DNA from: an uncultured bacterium
GTDB lineage: Bacteria > Cyanobacteriota > Vampirovibrionia > Obscuribacterales > Obscuribacteraceae
Length of the DNA stretch: 46,799 bases
Assembly: GCA_913063055.1 (NCBI GenBank)
Contig: CAJXZK010000005.1
Span: 1 to 46,799 of the forward strand
Reading direction: 5' to 3'
A model generated the notes under the pieces. That model made no database searches and was not told the origin of the DNA. It saw only the letters and a list, made by a program, of their open reading frames with translations. Of the stretch, positions 25,878-36,093 are shown piece by piece. The first letter of the stretch is position 1. Every line of letters starts with the position of its first letter. Both the position numbers and the translations under genes were made by a program.

Positions 25878-26594
25878 CTAGGTTGGTGCGCCTTCTGATA
25901 ATTTGGCTTCCCAATCGTCGAGCTCGGATTGATTGATCAAGCCACGACGATTAGAGAGGTAAACAGCACGGCAGCGTTGATTGAATTCGGTTTCATGACC
26001 TTCGCTGCGGCCGGGAATACCGAGTTTGGCGTAAAGCGACTTAAGTCTTGATTGTACGGCCTTCTCGGTCAAATAAAGTTTTCTAGCAATGGCATGGTCT
26101 GTCATGCCGAGGGCAATGCAGATCAGTGCTTCATATTCAGCTGGAGTCAGCGATGTCGCCCGGTTCTGTGTGCGTTGAATCACTCTGGCGATACCAGGGT
26201 GCACCCAACAGTCGCCGGAGAGAACGGCCTTGGCCGCTTCCACTACTTGCTCGTCTGAAGCACTCTTTAAGACATAGCCGAAAGCGCCGTTGGGAGGCAC
26301 CACCTTCCAGAGCTGCCGAACATACACTTCATCTGAGAAATTGGAAAGAATGATCACGCCTGTTTCTGGCAGCTGTTTGAGAATTTGCTCAGCTGCTTTG
26401 ATGCCCGAAAGTTGCGGCATCTTGATGTCGAGAAAGACTAACTGGGGCTTGTATTTTTGACTGAGCTCGACAGCCTCAAGGCCGTCATGTCCTTCGTAGA
26501 TGGCGCCGGCATAAGGGGCTCCGAGATTTTGCGTAAGCAAATTCTTTAGCCAGATTCTGTCGCGTTCTTCATCGTCAACAATCAATATACTCAT
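25878..26594 (-). CDS. NarL/LuxR-type response regulator
   Basis: 238 residues. Receiver domain with Asp7/Asp8 and phospho-acceptor Asp56 in LVFLDIKMPQLSG, Ser/Lys switch residues (IILSNFS, YVLKSASD), and an HTH domain about 150-200 (SLTPAEYEALICIALGMTDHAIARKLYLTEKAVQSRLKSLYAKLGI). The C-terminus extends about 40 residues beyond the usual LuxR end. It begins 1 bp after the CHASE2 kinase stop and is its cognate regulator by position. Confidence 0.94.
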   Translation of the reverse strand: MSILIVDDEERDRIWLKNLLTQNLGAPYAGAIYEGHDGLEAVELSQKYKPQLVFLDIKMPQLSGIKAAEQILKQLPETGVIILSNFSDEVYVRQLWKVVPPNGAFGYVLKSASDEQVVEAAKAVLSGDCWVHPGIARVIQRTQNRATSLTPAEYEALICIALGMTDHAIARKLYLTEKAVQSRLKSLYAKLGIPGRSEGHETEFNQRCRAVYLSNRRGLINQSELDDWEAKLSEGAPT

Positions 26595-26595
26595 A

Positions 26596-28563
26596 TTAGG
26601 TATTATTTTTATCCTCTTTAGAAATTGGAATGGACAAACTTACCTGGGTGCCTGTATCGAAACTTTCCGGCTTCTTCCATTCTACTTGGGCGCCGATTAG
26701 CTGTGCTCGTTGTCTGATATTGACTAGACCATGAGCATCTTTGCGAATGCTACTGAAGTCTATGCCTTTGCCGTTGTCAGTAATTGTGATGCGTAGATTG
26801 TCTCCCTCTGCGCCGATTGTCAGCTTGACCAGGTTGGCGTGGGCATGCTTTTGCACGTTGTTCAATGATTCTTGGACAATGCGGTATAGCTGTAAGCGAG
26901 TGAATTTGTTAAAGCCATAGTCATCTTCTGTGTCGCCGTCAACAAAATCAACGTGAATCAATTTTTCTCGTGAGAGAATCGCCAGCAGGTTCTCTAAAGC
27001 TGGCTTGAATCCCATAGTTTCAAGAACAGAAGGGTGCAAGTCATTAATTACTCGGCGCATTTCTGAAATAGCACCGTCGAGTTTCTCCCGCATTTCTACT
27101 GGTACTGAACTTTCGGACATTTCTGGCGCATGGGCTAGACGATCGGCCATTCTAGCTACGGCAGAAAGAGCCGGGAGAGTTTCGTCGTGTAGGTCTTCGG
27201 CTATACGCTGACGCTCTTCTTCGGCGCGAACCTGCATGTTTTCGCGGGCCAGAGCTAACTCTTTGTTGCGCAGGCGCAAGTCGGTATCAAGATAAATCAA
27301 AGTGCCAAAGATGTAGGTAAGCATTAGCACTGCCAGTAGTGGCAGCACGGGAAACTGCAAATTAAACCATTGAAAGGCTATTTGGGTAAGGAGCATGAGA
27401 ACCATTGCCGTGCAGAGAAAAGCAGCAGTGCGTCTTCCCATGGGGAGAACTGAGGCAACCGTGCCTAGCGCGGCGCCGAGTAAGAGCAAAATATGGTGCA
27501 AGATCGAGCGCGGAAAGGAGACAATTGCTTCATTATTATGGAGAGTGCTGATTGCTTCGGCTTGGATGAGAACGTTAGGTGCTTTGGCTTGCAACGGTGT
27601 GCGAACCGGCGGCGTGTTGTCGACCTTCTGACTGAAGTTCGTGCCAATCATGACCACTTTTCCAGCAAAAACGCCTGGATCTATGGCGTCGCGAATGATT
27701 TGCGAGATCTTATAAGTCGGATATTTTGTGCCGGAGAACTTTATATAGATTGGTAGTTCTTCCTTCGTAAATGATGAAATCTGAGCTTTTGAAGGTCCCA
27801 CTCCTACCCTCGATGACATCAATGGTGCCAATACTTCTGGCAACGATTCGAAAGCTTCGCCAGAGGCCGATAGTCCGCGGGTATATTCAGCCAGGCCTTG
27901 AGGCAGTATGTCCAAGGCTGGAGACATTTCAGTAGAACGGTCAGAAGGCATAAAAATATTGGCTGAAATGGGCATGCGGCAAACCAAGCCGCTCGACTCT
28001 TTAATGAGGTGATCGTAAGCGCAAGTTAATACGCTCTTGCGCAGTTCACTAGAAGGAAAGTCGTTGGGATTGTCCAAGTTGCCAGAGAGGGCCAGAACAA
28101 TGTTATTGCGATATTGCTTTAGTGCCTTGACCAGAGAAGGATCCGCTTTACCGCTTAAATCTATATCGAGTACTACTAGTAATGGATTGCCTGACTCAAC
28201 TATTGGGATCAGTTTGGCCAGCACTGCTTGTACCGGTTGCGGCCCACCTTCGATTGCTTCTCCCTCGAGATCGAATTGGTCATCATCATCATAAGTAAGG
28301 ATGGCTATATCTTGCGCTCTAGTTTCAGAGTCGGCGACTCCACCCAAAGCTGGCGCCACTAGTTTGAGAGTGCGAGCGAGCTCGTACCCCGTTTTATAGC
28401 GCCATTCAAGTAGATTCATTTCCATTGTGTCGAGCACAGGAGACTCCGCTAGAAGGATGGTTGCAAGGCCGCCAGCGGCAGCGCCCCAAGTCAGGCGCTG
28501 AAAGAGCAAGCCATCTCTTCTCAGTGCTGATGGTCCTGGGGCTCTAATTAGGCGAAGCCGCAT
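26596..28563 (-). CDS. CHASE2-domain sensor histidine kinase (HisKA_3 type)
   Basis: 655 residues. One N-terminal membrane helix (about 24-40), an extracytoplasmic CHASE2 sensor domain (about 45-345), three membrane helices (about 355-425), then a coiled linker, the dimerisation box RQRIAEDLHDETLP (His459) and an HATPase_c domain with NNVQKHAHA and ITDNGKGID boxes. HisKA_3 kinases pair with NarL-type regulators, exactly as found 1 bp downstream. CHASE2 ligands are largely unknown. Divergent from the VIT/vWA gene over 279 bp that must hold both promoters; I see no strong box there. Confidence 0.95.
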   Translation of the reverse strand: MRLRLIRAPGPSALRRDGLLFQRLTWGAAAGGLATILLAESPVLDTMEMNLLEWRYKTGYELARTLKLVAPALGGVADSETRAQDIAILTYDDDDQFDLEGEAIEGGPQPVQAVLAKLIPIVESGNPLLVVLDIDLSGKADPSLVKALKQYRNNIVLALSGNLDNPNDFPSSELRKSVLTCAYDHLIKESSGLVCRMPISANIFMPSDRSTEMSPALDILPQGLAEYTRGLSASGEAFESLPEVLAPLMSSRVGVGPSKAQISSFTKEELPIYIKFSGTKYPTYKISQIIRDAIDPGVFAGKVVMIGTNFSQKVDNTPPVRTPLQAKAPNVLIQAEAISTLHNNEAIVSFPRSILHHILLLLGAALGTVASVLPMGRRTAAFLCTAMVLMLLTQIAFQWFNLQFPVLPLLAVLMLTYIFGTLIYLDTDLRLRNKELALARENMQVRAEEERQRIAEDLHDETLPALSAVARMADRLAHAPEMSESSVPVEMREKLDGAISEMRRVINDLHPSVLETMGFKPALENLLAILSREKLIHVDFVDGDTEDDYGFNKFTRLQLYRIVQESLNNVQKHAHANLVKLTIGAEGDNLRITITDNGKGIDFSSIRKDAHGLVNIRQRAQLIGAQVEWKKPESFDTGTQVSLSIPISKEDKNNT

Positions 28564-28842
28564 TGCTTTCCTCGAAACAAAACTATTACTTTTAGATTTG
28601 CTTCAAGAGTAGTCTAGCCTGACTGGCTTGGCAAATATCTAGGAAAAAGCCTGAAATTACTTTGCCATTTTCTTGTCGCTTGAAGCAAATTCGCCTTTCT
28701 TGGGCGCTCAGTATTTACCCTGGGTCTATTGATGGCTATACCCCAGATCACGATGGTGGCTTGCCCGGCCGAAATTTGCTTGGTCAGAAGCTACATTTAG
28801 GTCAGGCCAGGAAGCATTCCTAATTTTTAGCGAGAGAAATTT

Positions 28843-31428
28843 ATGAGTTTAAAATTTGCAGCTGTTCTCAGCTTGGCGGCATCACTGTTGCTTTCGCCTC
28901 AGGCCATAGCGGCAGGTTTCTTGATTGCTGACCCAGCTTTTCATCCAGGTTTCAACCCCGGTCTCAATCCGGTGACTTCGGTACCTATTTTGGGTCGACC
29001 GGTGATTCCGGGTGGGGTGACGCCAATCGGTCGGCCTGGCACAAGACCGGGAACAAGACCGGGGTCTAGGCCTGGTACAAGGCCCGGTGGCGGCCTGATT
29101 GTGCCGATTTTTGACCCTGGTCCCGCCCCCACAACTCCGACTGTGTTGAAAGGAGGAGTTTCTCATGGTCTGCGCATGCAGTCGCAAGATATCAAGGTTG
29201 ATATTACAGACCAAGTGGCTAAGACCTACATCACTCAGACTTTCATAAATGATACAGATCAGAATTTAGCTGGAACCTATCTATTTCCTTTGCCTGAAGA
29301 CACAACTTTTTCGAGCTTTTCTCTTCATATAGATGGTAAGCCTGTGGAAGGCAAGATTTTGGCCGCTGCTGAAGCGCGCCAGCAATACGAAGCGATTGTC
29401 AGGCAAATGGTCGATCCGGGTTTGCTTGAATATGCTGATTACAAAACTGTTCGTGCTCGAATTTTTCCCATACCTGCTCACGGTACAAAGAAGGTCGAGC
29501 TTGAATATACGCAACTATTGAAAGCCGAAAGTGGATTGATAAAGTACCGCTTCCCTCTTAAAAGTGATAGCGAGGCGGCTGGCCCTATAGACGACACTAA
29601 AATTACTGTGCGCATGAGCGGCAAGGTTAAGGCCGGTGACAGTCGAGAAAGTCTCCGAACAATCTGGTCACCGTCTCACAGTGTGGTGGTCGATCGCCTG
29701 GAGAATAGCAAGGCTAAGGTTAGTTACTCAGCCAAAGACTCAGTGCCTGACAAAGATTTTCTGCTCTATTACAGTGTCTCCGATAAGGACATGGCCGCCA
29801 GTGTGTTAACCCACAAACTGGAAGGCGAAGACGGATACTTCCTGCTCACTCTGTCTCCTCCTCTCAAATCTAACCAAATTGTTGGTAAAGACATTGTCTT
29901 GGTGGCTGATACATCGGGTTCGATGCAGGGTGAGAAGATGGAGCAGTGCAAGAAAGCACTGAAGTATGTGGTCAATTCACTATCTACGGCAGATCGCTTT
30001 GGTCTAGTAAACTTCAGCACAGATGCAGAGTCATTTAGAAGTTCGCTTGCCGCAGCGACGCCCGAGAACAAGAAGGCAGCAGCTGCTTTTATCGATGATC
30101 TGGAGGCTCGTGGTGGCACCAATATCGGTGACGCCTTGCATACTGGTATTAGTTTGCTTAAAGAAGAAACATCTCGTCCTGCTTACCTCGTGATGATGAC
30201 CGATGGTGAGCCTACTGTTGGCGAAACTGCTACAGCCAATATTTTGAAATTGGCAGCCAATAGGCGAGACATTCGATTGTTTGATTTTGGTGTCGGTTAT
30301 GACGTCAATACTCGTTTGCTAAATAAGCTCTCTGAGTCACACCATGGCAGCTCGCAATTCCTTGAACCCGGCGAGAATCTAGAAACAGCGCTGTCCTCGT
30401 TCTACGACAAAATCAAATCACCAGTGCTCTCCGATGTAAGTATTGCCTACAATGGCATAACTGTAAAAGATACATATCCGCGTCAAGTTAAAGATGTATT
30501 CGCCGGCTCGCAAGTGCTTTTGCTGGGGCGCTACAAAGGTTCTGGTCAGGCTAGCGTTGTAGTTAGCGGTAAGATCAACGGTGTGGCCAAGGCCTTTACT
30601 TTTCCACTCTCTTTTGAAGCCAGTCAAACGGGTCATAGCTTCTTGCCTAAGCTCTGGGCTATGCGCAGAATTGCTTATCTGACTGAAGTGGCACAGGAAA
30701 ACGGTAATACAAAGGAAGTTGTAGACGAGATTGTTGCCCTGTCTAAGAAGCACGGAATTATTTCGGCCTTTACGTCATTTTTGGCCACCGATCCTAACGA
30801 AAATCATCGTTTGGCTAACAATGGCCCCATTGCTCGGCCTATGCCTATGCGTGAAGGTGATCAAGGCAGTCGCGGCCTTGCTAACTTGGCTGGTGGTGCT
30901 GCTGGAGCTAGCATGGCAAGAAAAGAAAGCAGTAGACAGTTTCAGATGGTTGACCATGCTCCTCGAGTTTCTGCCCGCAGAACATCACAGTTTGGGTCAA
31001 CCTTTGCTGCGCCAGCACACTCAGAGCTAGCTTTTGATAAAGACAGAGGTCGCCTCGCTAATTTTGACAGCGTAGAGGAGACTCGTGATTCACTCAGTGC
31101 TAAAATCTCGGCTGCTCCGATTTCAGGACAACAGGCTGTTTTGCGAGAGAAGAAAATGGCGGCGATGAAGACGTTAGCCTTTGACCAAAAAGGTAGCGAC
31201 GCCGGAGTAAGAGCTGTAGAGGAGAAGACCTTCTATTTGAGAAACGGCTATTGGACCGATAGTGATTACAAGAACGAGAAAGTTGAGGAAGTGCAATTTG
31301 GCAGCGAGCGCTATTTCGCTCTCACTCGTACGCTACCTAATATGTCTCGTTATCTAGCTCTCGGCAAACGGGTGATAGTTGTGATCAAGGGCCATGCATA
31401 CAAGATAGTTGCCCCTGAAACAACCTAG
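28843..31428 (+). CDS. Secreted VIT- and vWA-domain protein (inter-alpha-trypsin-inhibitor-like)
   Basis: 861 residues. Signal peptide 1-24 (cleavage after AIA), a Pro/Gly/Arg-rich repeat (about 38-90: RPGTRPG units), a VIT domain (about 104-235, YLFPLPEDTTFSSF), and a von Willebrand A domain (about 347-520) with an intact MIDAS start DTSGS (Asp356, Ser358, Ser360), TNIGDAL and MTDGEPT. The last ~250 residues lack a recognised domain. Such proteins are metal-dependent adhesion or envelope proteins; ligand unknown. ATG 28843 follows a weak GAGAG. A strong terminator follows the gene. Confidence 0.93.
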   Translation: MSLKFAAVLSLAASLLLSPQAIAAGFLIADPAFHPGFNPGLNPVTSVPILGRPVIPGGVTPIGRPGTRPGTRPGSRPGTRPGGGLIVPIFDPGPAPTTPTVLKGGVSHGLRMQSQDIKVDITDQVAKTYITQTFINDTDQNLAGTYLFPLPEDTTFSSFSLHIDGKPVEGKILAAAEARQQYEAIVRQMVDPGLLEYADYKTVRARIFPIPAHGTKKVELEYTQLLKAESGLIKYRFPLKSDSEAAGPIDDTKITVRMSGKVKAGDSRESLRTIWSPSHSVVVDRLENSKAKVSYSAKDSVPDKDFLLYYSVSDKDMAASVLTHKLEGEDGYFLLTLSPPLKSNQIVGKDIVLVADTSGSMQGEKMEQCKKALKYVVNSLSTADRFGLVNFSTDAESFRSSLAAATPENKKAAAAFIDDLEARGGTNIGDALHTGISLLKEETSRPAYLVMMTDGEPTVGETATANILKLAANRRDIRLFDFGVGYDVNTRLLNKLSESHHGSSQFLEPGENLETALSSFYDKIKSPVLSDVSIAYNGITVKDTYPRQVKDVFAGSQVLLLGRYKGSGQASVVVSGKINGVAKAFTFPLSFEASQTGHSFLPKLWAMRRIAYLTEVAQENGNTKEVVDEIVALSKKHGIISAFTSFLATDPNENHRLANNGPIARPMPMREGDQGSRGLANLAGGAAGASMARKESSRQFQMVDHAPRVSARRTSQFGSTFAAPAHSELAFDKDRGRLANFDSVEETRDSLSAKISAAPISGQQAVLREKKMAAMKTLAFDQKGSDAGVRAVEEKTFYLRNGYWTDSDYKNEKVEEVQFGSERYFALTRTLPNMSRYLALGKRVIVVIKGHAYKIVAPETT

Positions 31429-31454
31429 GCTATTGGGTAAAGCAGAAAAAACAG

Positions 31455-31485
31455 AGAGCGCAGCACGAAAGCTGCGCTCTTTTCT
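31455..31485 (+). terminator. Intrinsic terminator after the VIT/vWA gene
   Basis: AGAGCGCAGC (31455-31464), loop ACGAAA, GCTGCGCTCT (31471-31480), then TTTTCT: a 10-bp GC-rich perfect stem with a T-run, 27 bp after the stop codon. The remaining 31486-31755 gap shows no gene I can support. Confidence 0.92.
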
Positions 31486-31694
31486 GTGAATGTAAGATCT
31501 TCGATAAGAGCGGGTTAATCGAGCTTGACTAGATTAGTTATAGTTGATTTGAATGTCCGTTTATGAATATCTGAAAACCCTTTATTGTTCAGGATTTGTC
31601 TGCCGAAAGCTAAACTCTGGCCTGTTCTTAGGTATATGGCAAAGTTCTTCGCAAAAATGGCTGAAAATATTATGCGCTAGTGTTGTAATGGGTT

Positions 31695-31702
31695 GCTATG
31701 AT
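31695..31702 (+). promoter_or_regulatory. Possible extended -10 promoter for dxs
   Basis: TGC-TATGAT (TATGAT at 31697-31702) resembles an extended -10 element, with no good -35; transcription from about 31709 would leave a leader of about 47 nt. Weak. Confidence 0.3.
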
Positions 31703-31755
31703 TTACCCAGAACAGCCCATTGCACGGGGAATTCGAGGCTACGAGTCTTAAACAA

Positions 31756-33720
31756 ATGTATACGCTAGCAAAGCCGACTACTACTTTCCTGGACGCACTT
31801 GTCACTCCTGCTGAGCTGAAAAAGCTCAATAGCGAAGAGCTCAACAGTCTCGCTTGCGAAATCAGACAAGAGATAATCACTAGCTTAGCCAAGACCGGTG
31901 GTCACCTGGCTTCAAACTTAGGCGTAGTTGAAATAACTATCGCCATGCATAAAGTCTTCAATTCTCCCGAAGATCTTTTTCTTTGGGACGTCGGTCACCA
32001 GGCCTATGTGCATAAGATGCTTACGGGGCGACGTGATCGCTTCAGTACCTTGCGTCAGTTCAAAGGGCTCAGTGGATTTATCAATCCGCTCGAAAGTGAG
32101 CACGATGCCTTTGTGGCAGGTCACAGCTCTACTTCCATTTCTTTGGCTGTGGGAATGGCCCTGGCTAAAGCTCACCTTAAGCAAAGTGGTAAAGTCGTCG
32201 CTGTAATTGGTGATGGCGGTTTGACTGGCGGCATGGCGCTAGAAGCAATCAATCATCTTGGCCATATTCAGAAAGACGTGATCATTATTCTCAACGACAA
32301 CGAAATGTCGATTTCGGAGAATGTTGGCGGTCTGACTAAGTACATGAAGCGCATTAAAGAGACGTTCTTCTATAAAGACATTAAGAAGCAGATTGATTTC
32401 ATTGAGAATAAGCTTGATCAAGCGAAGCTTAATCCTGCTGTCTGGGAACTAATTGAAATGGTGAAGAAGCAGGCTAAAGACCGCTTTGATACACCTGGAA
32501 TTGTTTTTGAGAAACTCGGAATAAACTATTCGGGACCAGTTGATGGCCACGACGTTTCGGCTGTCATTGCTGCTCTCAATAATGCCAAGTCGAAATCGAC
32601 GCCGCAAATTATCCACTTCATTACTCAGAAGGGCAAGGGTTATGCACCGGCTGAGGCTGATTCTATCAAGTATCACGGTGTTCCAGCCTTCGCTCTTGAA
32701 CCCGCTCTCACTGAAAGAGTCGAGCCTGTTACTTCTGTGGTCCGACCAAAAGCCAAGACTTACTCTGATATTTTCACTCAGGCATTGATTGATGTGGCAG
32801 CCCTAGAGCCCAATTTGGTGGCAATTACTCCAGCTACTGCTGAGGGTAGCGGCCTTGTCAAATTTGGTAAAGCATATCCTGACCGATTCTTTGACGTCGC
32901 CATTTGTGAACAGCATGCTGTCACCATGGCTGGTGGCATGGCAAAGGTTGGTCTTAAGCCTGTAGTCTCTATCTATTCGACTTTCCTCCAGCGAGCAATG
33001 GATCAAGTGGTGCATGATGTAGCCATTATGAACTTGCCGGTTTTGTTTGGTATTGATCGTGGTGGCTTAGTTGAGGATGGCGAAACTCACCAAGGTGTGT
33101 TCGATATCGCTTGGTTGCGTACCGTGCCTAACTTCCGGGTCTGGGCTCCCAAAGATGCTGTTGAATTGCGCAATATGGTATACACCGCCATTAAGCAAGC
33201 TTCAGGACCTGTAGCAATCCGCTTCCCTCGTGAAAAGGCAATTGATGCAGTTCTTCTAGAAGGTGATGAGCAGCCGTTTTCTGAGATAGACCCCGCTACT
33301 TGGGAAGTCGTTGTTGAGGGAAATAAAGCTAGTGGGCTTTATGTGCTGGCCACTGGTGCAATGGTAGAGACCGCTAAGCAAGCTCTTCTTGGGCTTTCTC
33401 AAGCTGGTATCAAGCCTACCTTGATTAATGCCCGTAGTATCAAACCGCTTGATGAAAAATTGTTGGCTTCTCTCTTGAGTCAGCCTGGAGCCCGGATAGT
33501 CACACTAGAAGAAGGTGTACTCACCGGTGGATTTGGTTCCGCTGTTCTTGAGTATGGCGCTAAATTGAGATTCAGTAAACCTGGGGCAAAGTTAGCTGAG
33601 GTTGCCTGTATTGCTTTGCCAGACCAATTTGTTGAACATGGCGCTCGACCAATATTGCTTGAGCAAGTGGGGCTTTCGGTAGAGCGAATTTCTGAAACAA
33701 TGACCGAGTTCTTCGGCTAA
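31756..33720 (+). CDS. dxs: 1-deoxy-D-xylulose-5-phosphate synthase
   Basis: 654 residues. Thiamine-diphosphate enzyme joining pyruvate and glyceraldehyde-3-phosphate, first step of the MEP isoprenoid pathway. Seen: [12 protein letters not shown] (48-59, His50), [11 protein letters not shown], the ThDP motif GDGGLTGG...NDN (152-182), the transketolase-type [13 protein letters not shown] with the catalytic Glu, and a C-terminal transketolase domain. I prefer ATG 31756, matching the family N-terminus; an in-frame TTG at 31720 adds 12 residues. Ribosome-binding site is weak for both. Its stop overlaps the recR stop by 4 bp on the opposite strand. Confidence 0.97.
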   Translation: MYTLAKPTTTFLDALVTPAELKKLNSEELNSLACEIRQEIITSLAKTGGHLASNLGVVEITIAMHKVFNSPEDLFLWDVGHQAYVHKMLTGRRDRFSTLRQFKGLSGFINPLESEHDAFVAGHSSTSISLAVGMALAKAHLKQSGKVVAVIGDGGLTGGMALEAINHLGHIQKDVIIILNDNEMSISENVGGLTKYMKRIKETFFYKDIKKQIDFIENKLDQAKLNPAVWELIEMVKKQAKDRFDTPGIVFEKLGINYSGPVDGHDVSAVIAALNNAKSKSTPQIIHFITQKGKGYAPAEADSIKYHGVPAFALEPALTERVEPVTSVVRPKAKTYSDIFTQALIDVAALEPNLVAITPATAEGSGLVKFGKAYPDRFFDVAICEQHAVTMAGGMAKVGLKPVVSIYSTFLQRAMDQVVHDVAIMNLPVLFGIDRGGLVEDGETHQGVFDIAWLRTVPNFRVWAPKDAVELRNMVYTAIKQASGPVAIRFPREKAIDAVLLEGDEQPFSEIDPATWEVVVEGNKASGLYVLATGAMVETAKQALLGLSQAGIKPTLINARSIKPLDEKLLASLLSQPGARIVTLEEGVLTGGFGSAVLEYGAKLRFSKPGAKLAEVACIALPDQFVEHGARPILLEQVGLSVERISETMTEFFG

Positions 33721-34313
33721 ATTTCTCTTCTGCCTTCCATGGCTCTTGTAAGAGTTATTTCGTCGGCGTATTCGAGGTCTGAGCCCATGGGTAGACCAAA
33801 GGCTATACGAGTCACCTTGATTGAAAGTGGCTTGAGGAAACTGCTTATATAAAGTACCGTGGCGTCCCCTTCAATAGTGGGATTGATTGCCAGAATTACT
33901 TCTTTGGCGCCTTCGTTATGCGCTCGATTGATCAGCTCCCTAATGCGCAGCTGTTCTGGGCCGCGGCCTTCTAGTGGTGATATTAGTCCACTTAGAACAT
34001 GATAAAAGCCACGGTATTCTCGGGTTTTTTCTAGGGCAATTACATCGCGACTATCGGCAACTACACATATTGTGGCGCTGTCTCGTTTTTCATTTGTACA
34101 AATTTCGCAAGGGTCATTGGCTGATAAGTGAAAGCATTTGCTGCAGTGTTTGACCTTGTCTTTGGCTTCCACTACTACTTCAGCAAACTTTCCCACATCT
34201 TCAGCGCTCATGTTGAGCACGAAAAAAGCCATGCGCTGGGCCGACTTGGGCCCAACGCCTGGAAATTTCTGGAATTCTTCAATCAACCGCGCCAGTGGCG
34301 GGGTAAAGTACAT
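33717..34313 (-). CDS. recR: Recombination mediator RecR
   Basis: 198 residues, standard length. Helix-hairpin-helix [15 protein letters not shown] (about 18-32), four-cysteine zinc motif CSKC...CEIC (about 57-72), and a Toprim domain (about 80-175: [25 protein letters not shown]). RecR loads RecA with RecO/RecF in gap repair. Starts 13 bp after the ebfC stop; the ebfC-recR pair is a common conserved unit. Convergent with dxs. Confidence 0.97.
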   Translation of the reverse strand: MYFTPPLARLIEEFQKFPGVGPKSAQRMAFFVLNMSAEDVGKFAEVVVEAKDKVKHCSKCFHLSANDPCEICTNEKRDSATICVVADSRDVIALEKTREYRGFYHVLSGLISPLEGRGPEQLRIRELINRAHNEGAKEVILAINPTIEGDATVLYISSFLKPLSIKVTRIAFGLPMGSDLEYADEITLTRAMEGRREI

Positions 34314-34326
34314 TGAATAGACCTGA

Positions 34327-34647
34327 TTAGAAGCCTAGGCCTGGTGGAAGGCTTACACCTTTCATTGAATTGGCCATTTTCTTTTCGCCCATTTCTTGAG
34401 CTTTCTTAGTTGCGTCGTTGATCGCTGTGAGAATCAAGTCTTCAAGCATTCCCATATCATTTACATCGACTGCTTCAGCTTGAATTTTGATAGCTTGAAA
34501 CTGGAAGTTGCCGGCGCAAACCACTTTCACAGCTCCGCCGCCTGCTGAGCCTTCAACTGTGGCTTTAGCTAGCTCATCTTGAGCCTTCAAAAGCTCTTGC
34601 TGGGCTTTTTGCACGGAACGCATCATTTGATTGATATCGGGTTGCAT
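34327..34647 (-). CDS. ebfC: YbaB/EbfC nucleoid-associated protein
   Basis: 106 residues. Family features: helical N-terminus [23 protein letters not shown], a Gly-rich beta region ([23 protein letters not shown]) and a helical C-terminus ending in PPGLGF. Small dimeric DNA-binding protein, usually co-transcribed with recR. I chose ATG 34645-34647, with GGAG 7 nt upstream, over an in-frame start 22 codons upstream that has no support. Confidence 0.95.
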   Translation of the reverse strand: MQPDINQMMRSVQKAQQELLKAQDELAKATVEGSAGGGAVKVVCAGNFQFQAIKIQAEAVDVNDMGMLEDLILTAINDATKKAQEMGEKKMANSMKGVSLPPGLGF

Positions 34648-34960
34648 CGTATTTCTCCGGTTTATACATTGAGGAATTAAGTGAATTATCTCACCGTGTT
34701 GACCGAAAAGCACTGGCTTGGCCCAGTAAAGCTTGCGGTAAATGTTTCTTAAGGCTTGTGTGTGTACCGCTTTAGATCCGCATTGCAGTATCTATACTGA
34801 ATCCTTATATGGAAATATCCTGTTCATTGAGTTGCTGGCGGCTGTCAAGGCGTTAGTGTCTCGACCTCAATAATCTAATTAGTGAGGCTCTTGGAAGAGG
34901 AAGCAAAGATTCGGTTCGGTATTGGATACCTAAATCCAGTAAACAGTTGGGAGTAGATTG
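34648..34960. other. Divergent intergenic region, no gene seen
   Basis: 313 bp between ebfC (minus) and a small plus-strand gene. It must contain promoters for both. I see TATACT at about 34793 on the plus strand without a convincing -35, and no strong dyad, tRNA or open frame. Confidence 0.5.
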
Positions 34961-35134
34961 ATGCAAGACTTTGAAACTCAAGCGGATGATTCAGAAGCTA
35001 CAAGCAGCGAAGAAGCCGCTCAGCGCTCGAAAGATGCTTTTCGCGATTTGCTGAAGCGTTTTATTTTGGTTATTTCGTTTGGTCCTGGCGTTCTGGGATT
35101 TCTCTGGTTGGTTGGACGTATAGTTAGACGCTAG
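34961..35134 (+). CDS. Small single-pass membrane protein (57 residues) coupled to an acyltransferase
   Basis: 57 codons from ATG 34961 with GGGAG 7 nt upstream. The N-terminal half is acidic and Ser/Ala-rich (about 1-26), then basic DAFRDLLKRF, one hydrophobic helix (about 34-51, FILVISFGPGVLGFLWLVG) and a basic end RIVRR, which predicts the N-terminus outside or a cytoplasmic helix-anchored tail; topology unclear. Its TAG overlaps the GTG of the acyltransferase by one base (TAGTG), strong evidence of translational coupling. No family recognised. It may anchor or regulate the downstream enzyme. Confidence 0.75.
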   Translation: MQDFETQADDSEATSSEEAAQRSKDAFRDLLKRFILVISFGPGVLGFLWLVGRIVRR

Positions 35135-36048
35135 TGAGAGAAGTGAAAGATCTGACTTGGAAATCTCTTGAGAAGTTGAAAGACCCTGTGAAGGCTTTCT
35201 CTAATCGTTGTCCTCTTTATTACGAGCGATACGCCGGGAAAGAGGACGAGTTTGGTTATTCTCTAGAGACATTTGCCAAGTGGGAGCCTCTCTTTCGCTT
35301 TCTCTACGAAGAATATTTCCAAGTGGAAATTCGCGGTATTGAGAATATTCCTGGTGAGGGTCGGGCTATTTTAGTTGGCAATCATTCTGGATTGCTTCCC
35401 CTCGACGGTGCCATGATTTCCATGGCTATGTGCAATCTGCACCAAAATCCGCGACGAATTCGCTATCTCAGCACCGATTGGTTTTTCCATTTACCGGGGC
35501 TTTCAAATTGGGTGAAGGAAACTGGTCAGGTTAGGGCTACCAAAGATAATGCGCAAAAACTACTTGCCGTTGAGGAGTTAGTAGGCATTTATCCTGAGGG
35601 TATTAGGGGCGTTGGTAAGCCCTTTGCCGAGCGTTACCGTGTGCTTGATTTCCATCCTGGATTTGTTCAACTCGCGATCGCTACCCAGAGCCCGTTGATT
35701 CCGGTTGCCACCGTTGGTGGTGACGAGATCTTCCCAGAGTTTGTTAATCTGCATAAAGTGGCGCGTTTTCTACAGATGCCATTCTTCCCTGTGACACTCG
35801 GTTTCCCCTGGTTGCCAGCGCCACTGATGTTTATGCCTCTGCCTGTGCGCTGGATGATCAATATTCATAAACCTATAAATCTGGGTTACCCGGCTGAAAA
35901 AGCCAACGATCGTAAACTGGTTATGAAGCTTACGCGCGAAGTCCAATACCAGATTCAACGTGATCTCAACAAGCTACTAAGAGAGCGTCGCTCAACCTTA
36001 ACGGGGTGGGACGAAGCCGAACTGGATGGTGAATTGCCCAAACCGTGA
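35134..36048 (+). CDS. Lysophospholipid acyltransferase-like protein (PlsC superfamily, MGAT-like)
   Basis: 304 residues. The acyltransferase block is VGNHSGLLPLDG (His84, Asp91, the H-x6-D spacing of the MGAT-like branch, not the H-x4-D of PlsC), followed by YPEGIRGVGKPFAERY (the EGxxG acceptor-binding motif) and IPVATVGGDE. Predicted to acylate a lysolipid or another alcohol acceptor at the membrane. Starts at GTG 35134 coupled to the small membrane protein. A degenerate paralogue follows 45 bp later. Confidence 0.88.
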   Translation: MREVKDLTWKSLEKLKDPVKAFSNRCPLYYERYAGKEDEFGYSLETFAKWEPLFRFLYEEYFQVEIRGIENIPGEGRAILVGNHSGLLPLDGAMISMAMCNLHQNPRRIRYLSTDWFFHLPGLSNWVKETGQVRATKDNAQKLLAVEELVGIYPEGIRGVGKPFAERYRVLDFHPGFVQLAIATQSPLIPVATVGGDEIFPEFVNLHKVARFLQMPFFPVTLGFPWLPAPLMFMPLPVRWMINIHKPINLGYPAEKANDRKLVMKLTREVQYQIQRDLNKLLRERRSTLTGWDEAELDGELPKP

Positions 36049-36093
36049 TTTAGCAACTTCTTTTTGTTTTGTATTTCAGTCGAGGATTTTATT

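Noticed and set aside
31553..31768. 71-codon frame before dxs
   Set aside because: No ribosome-binding site, Cys/Trp-rich odd composition, and it overlaps the dxs start in another frame.
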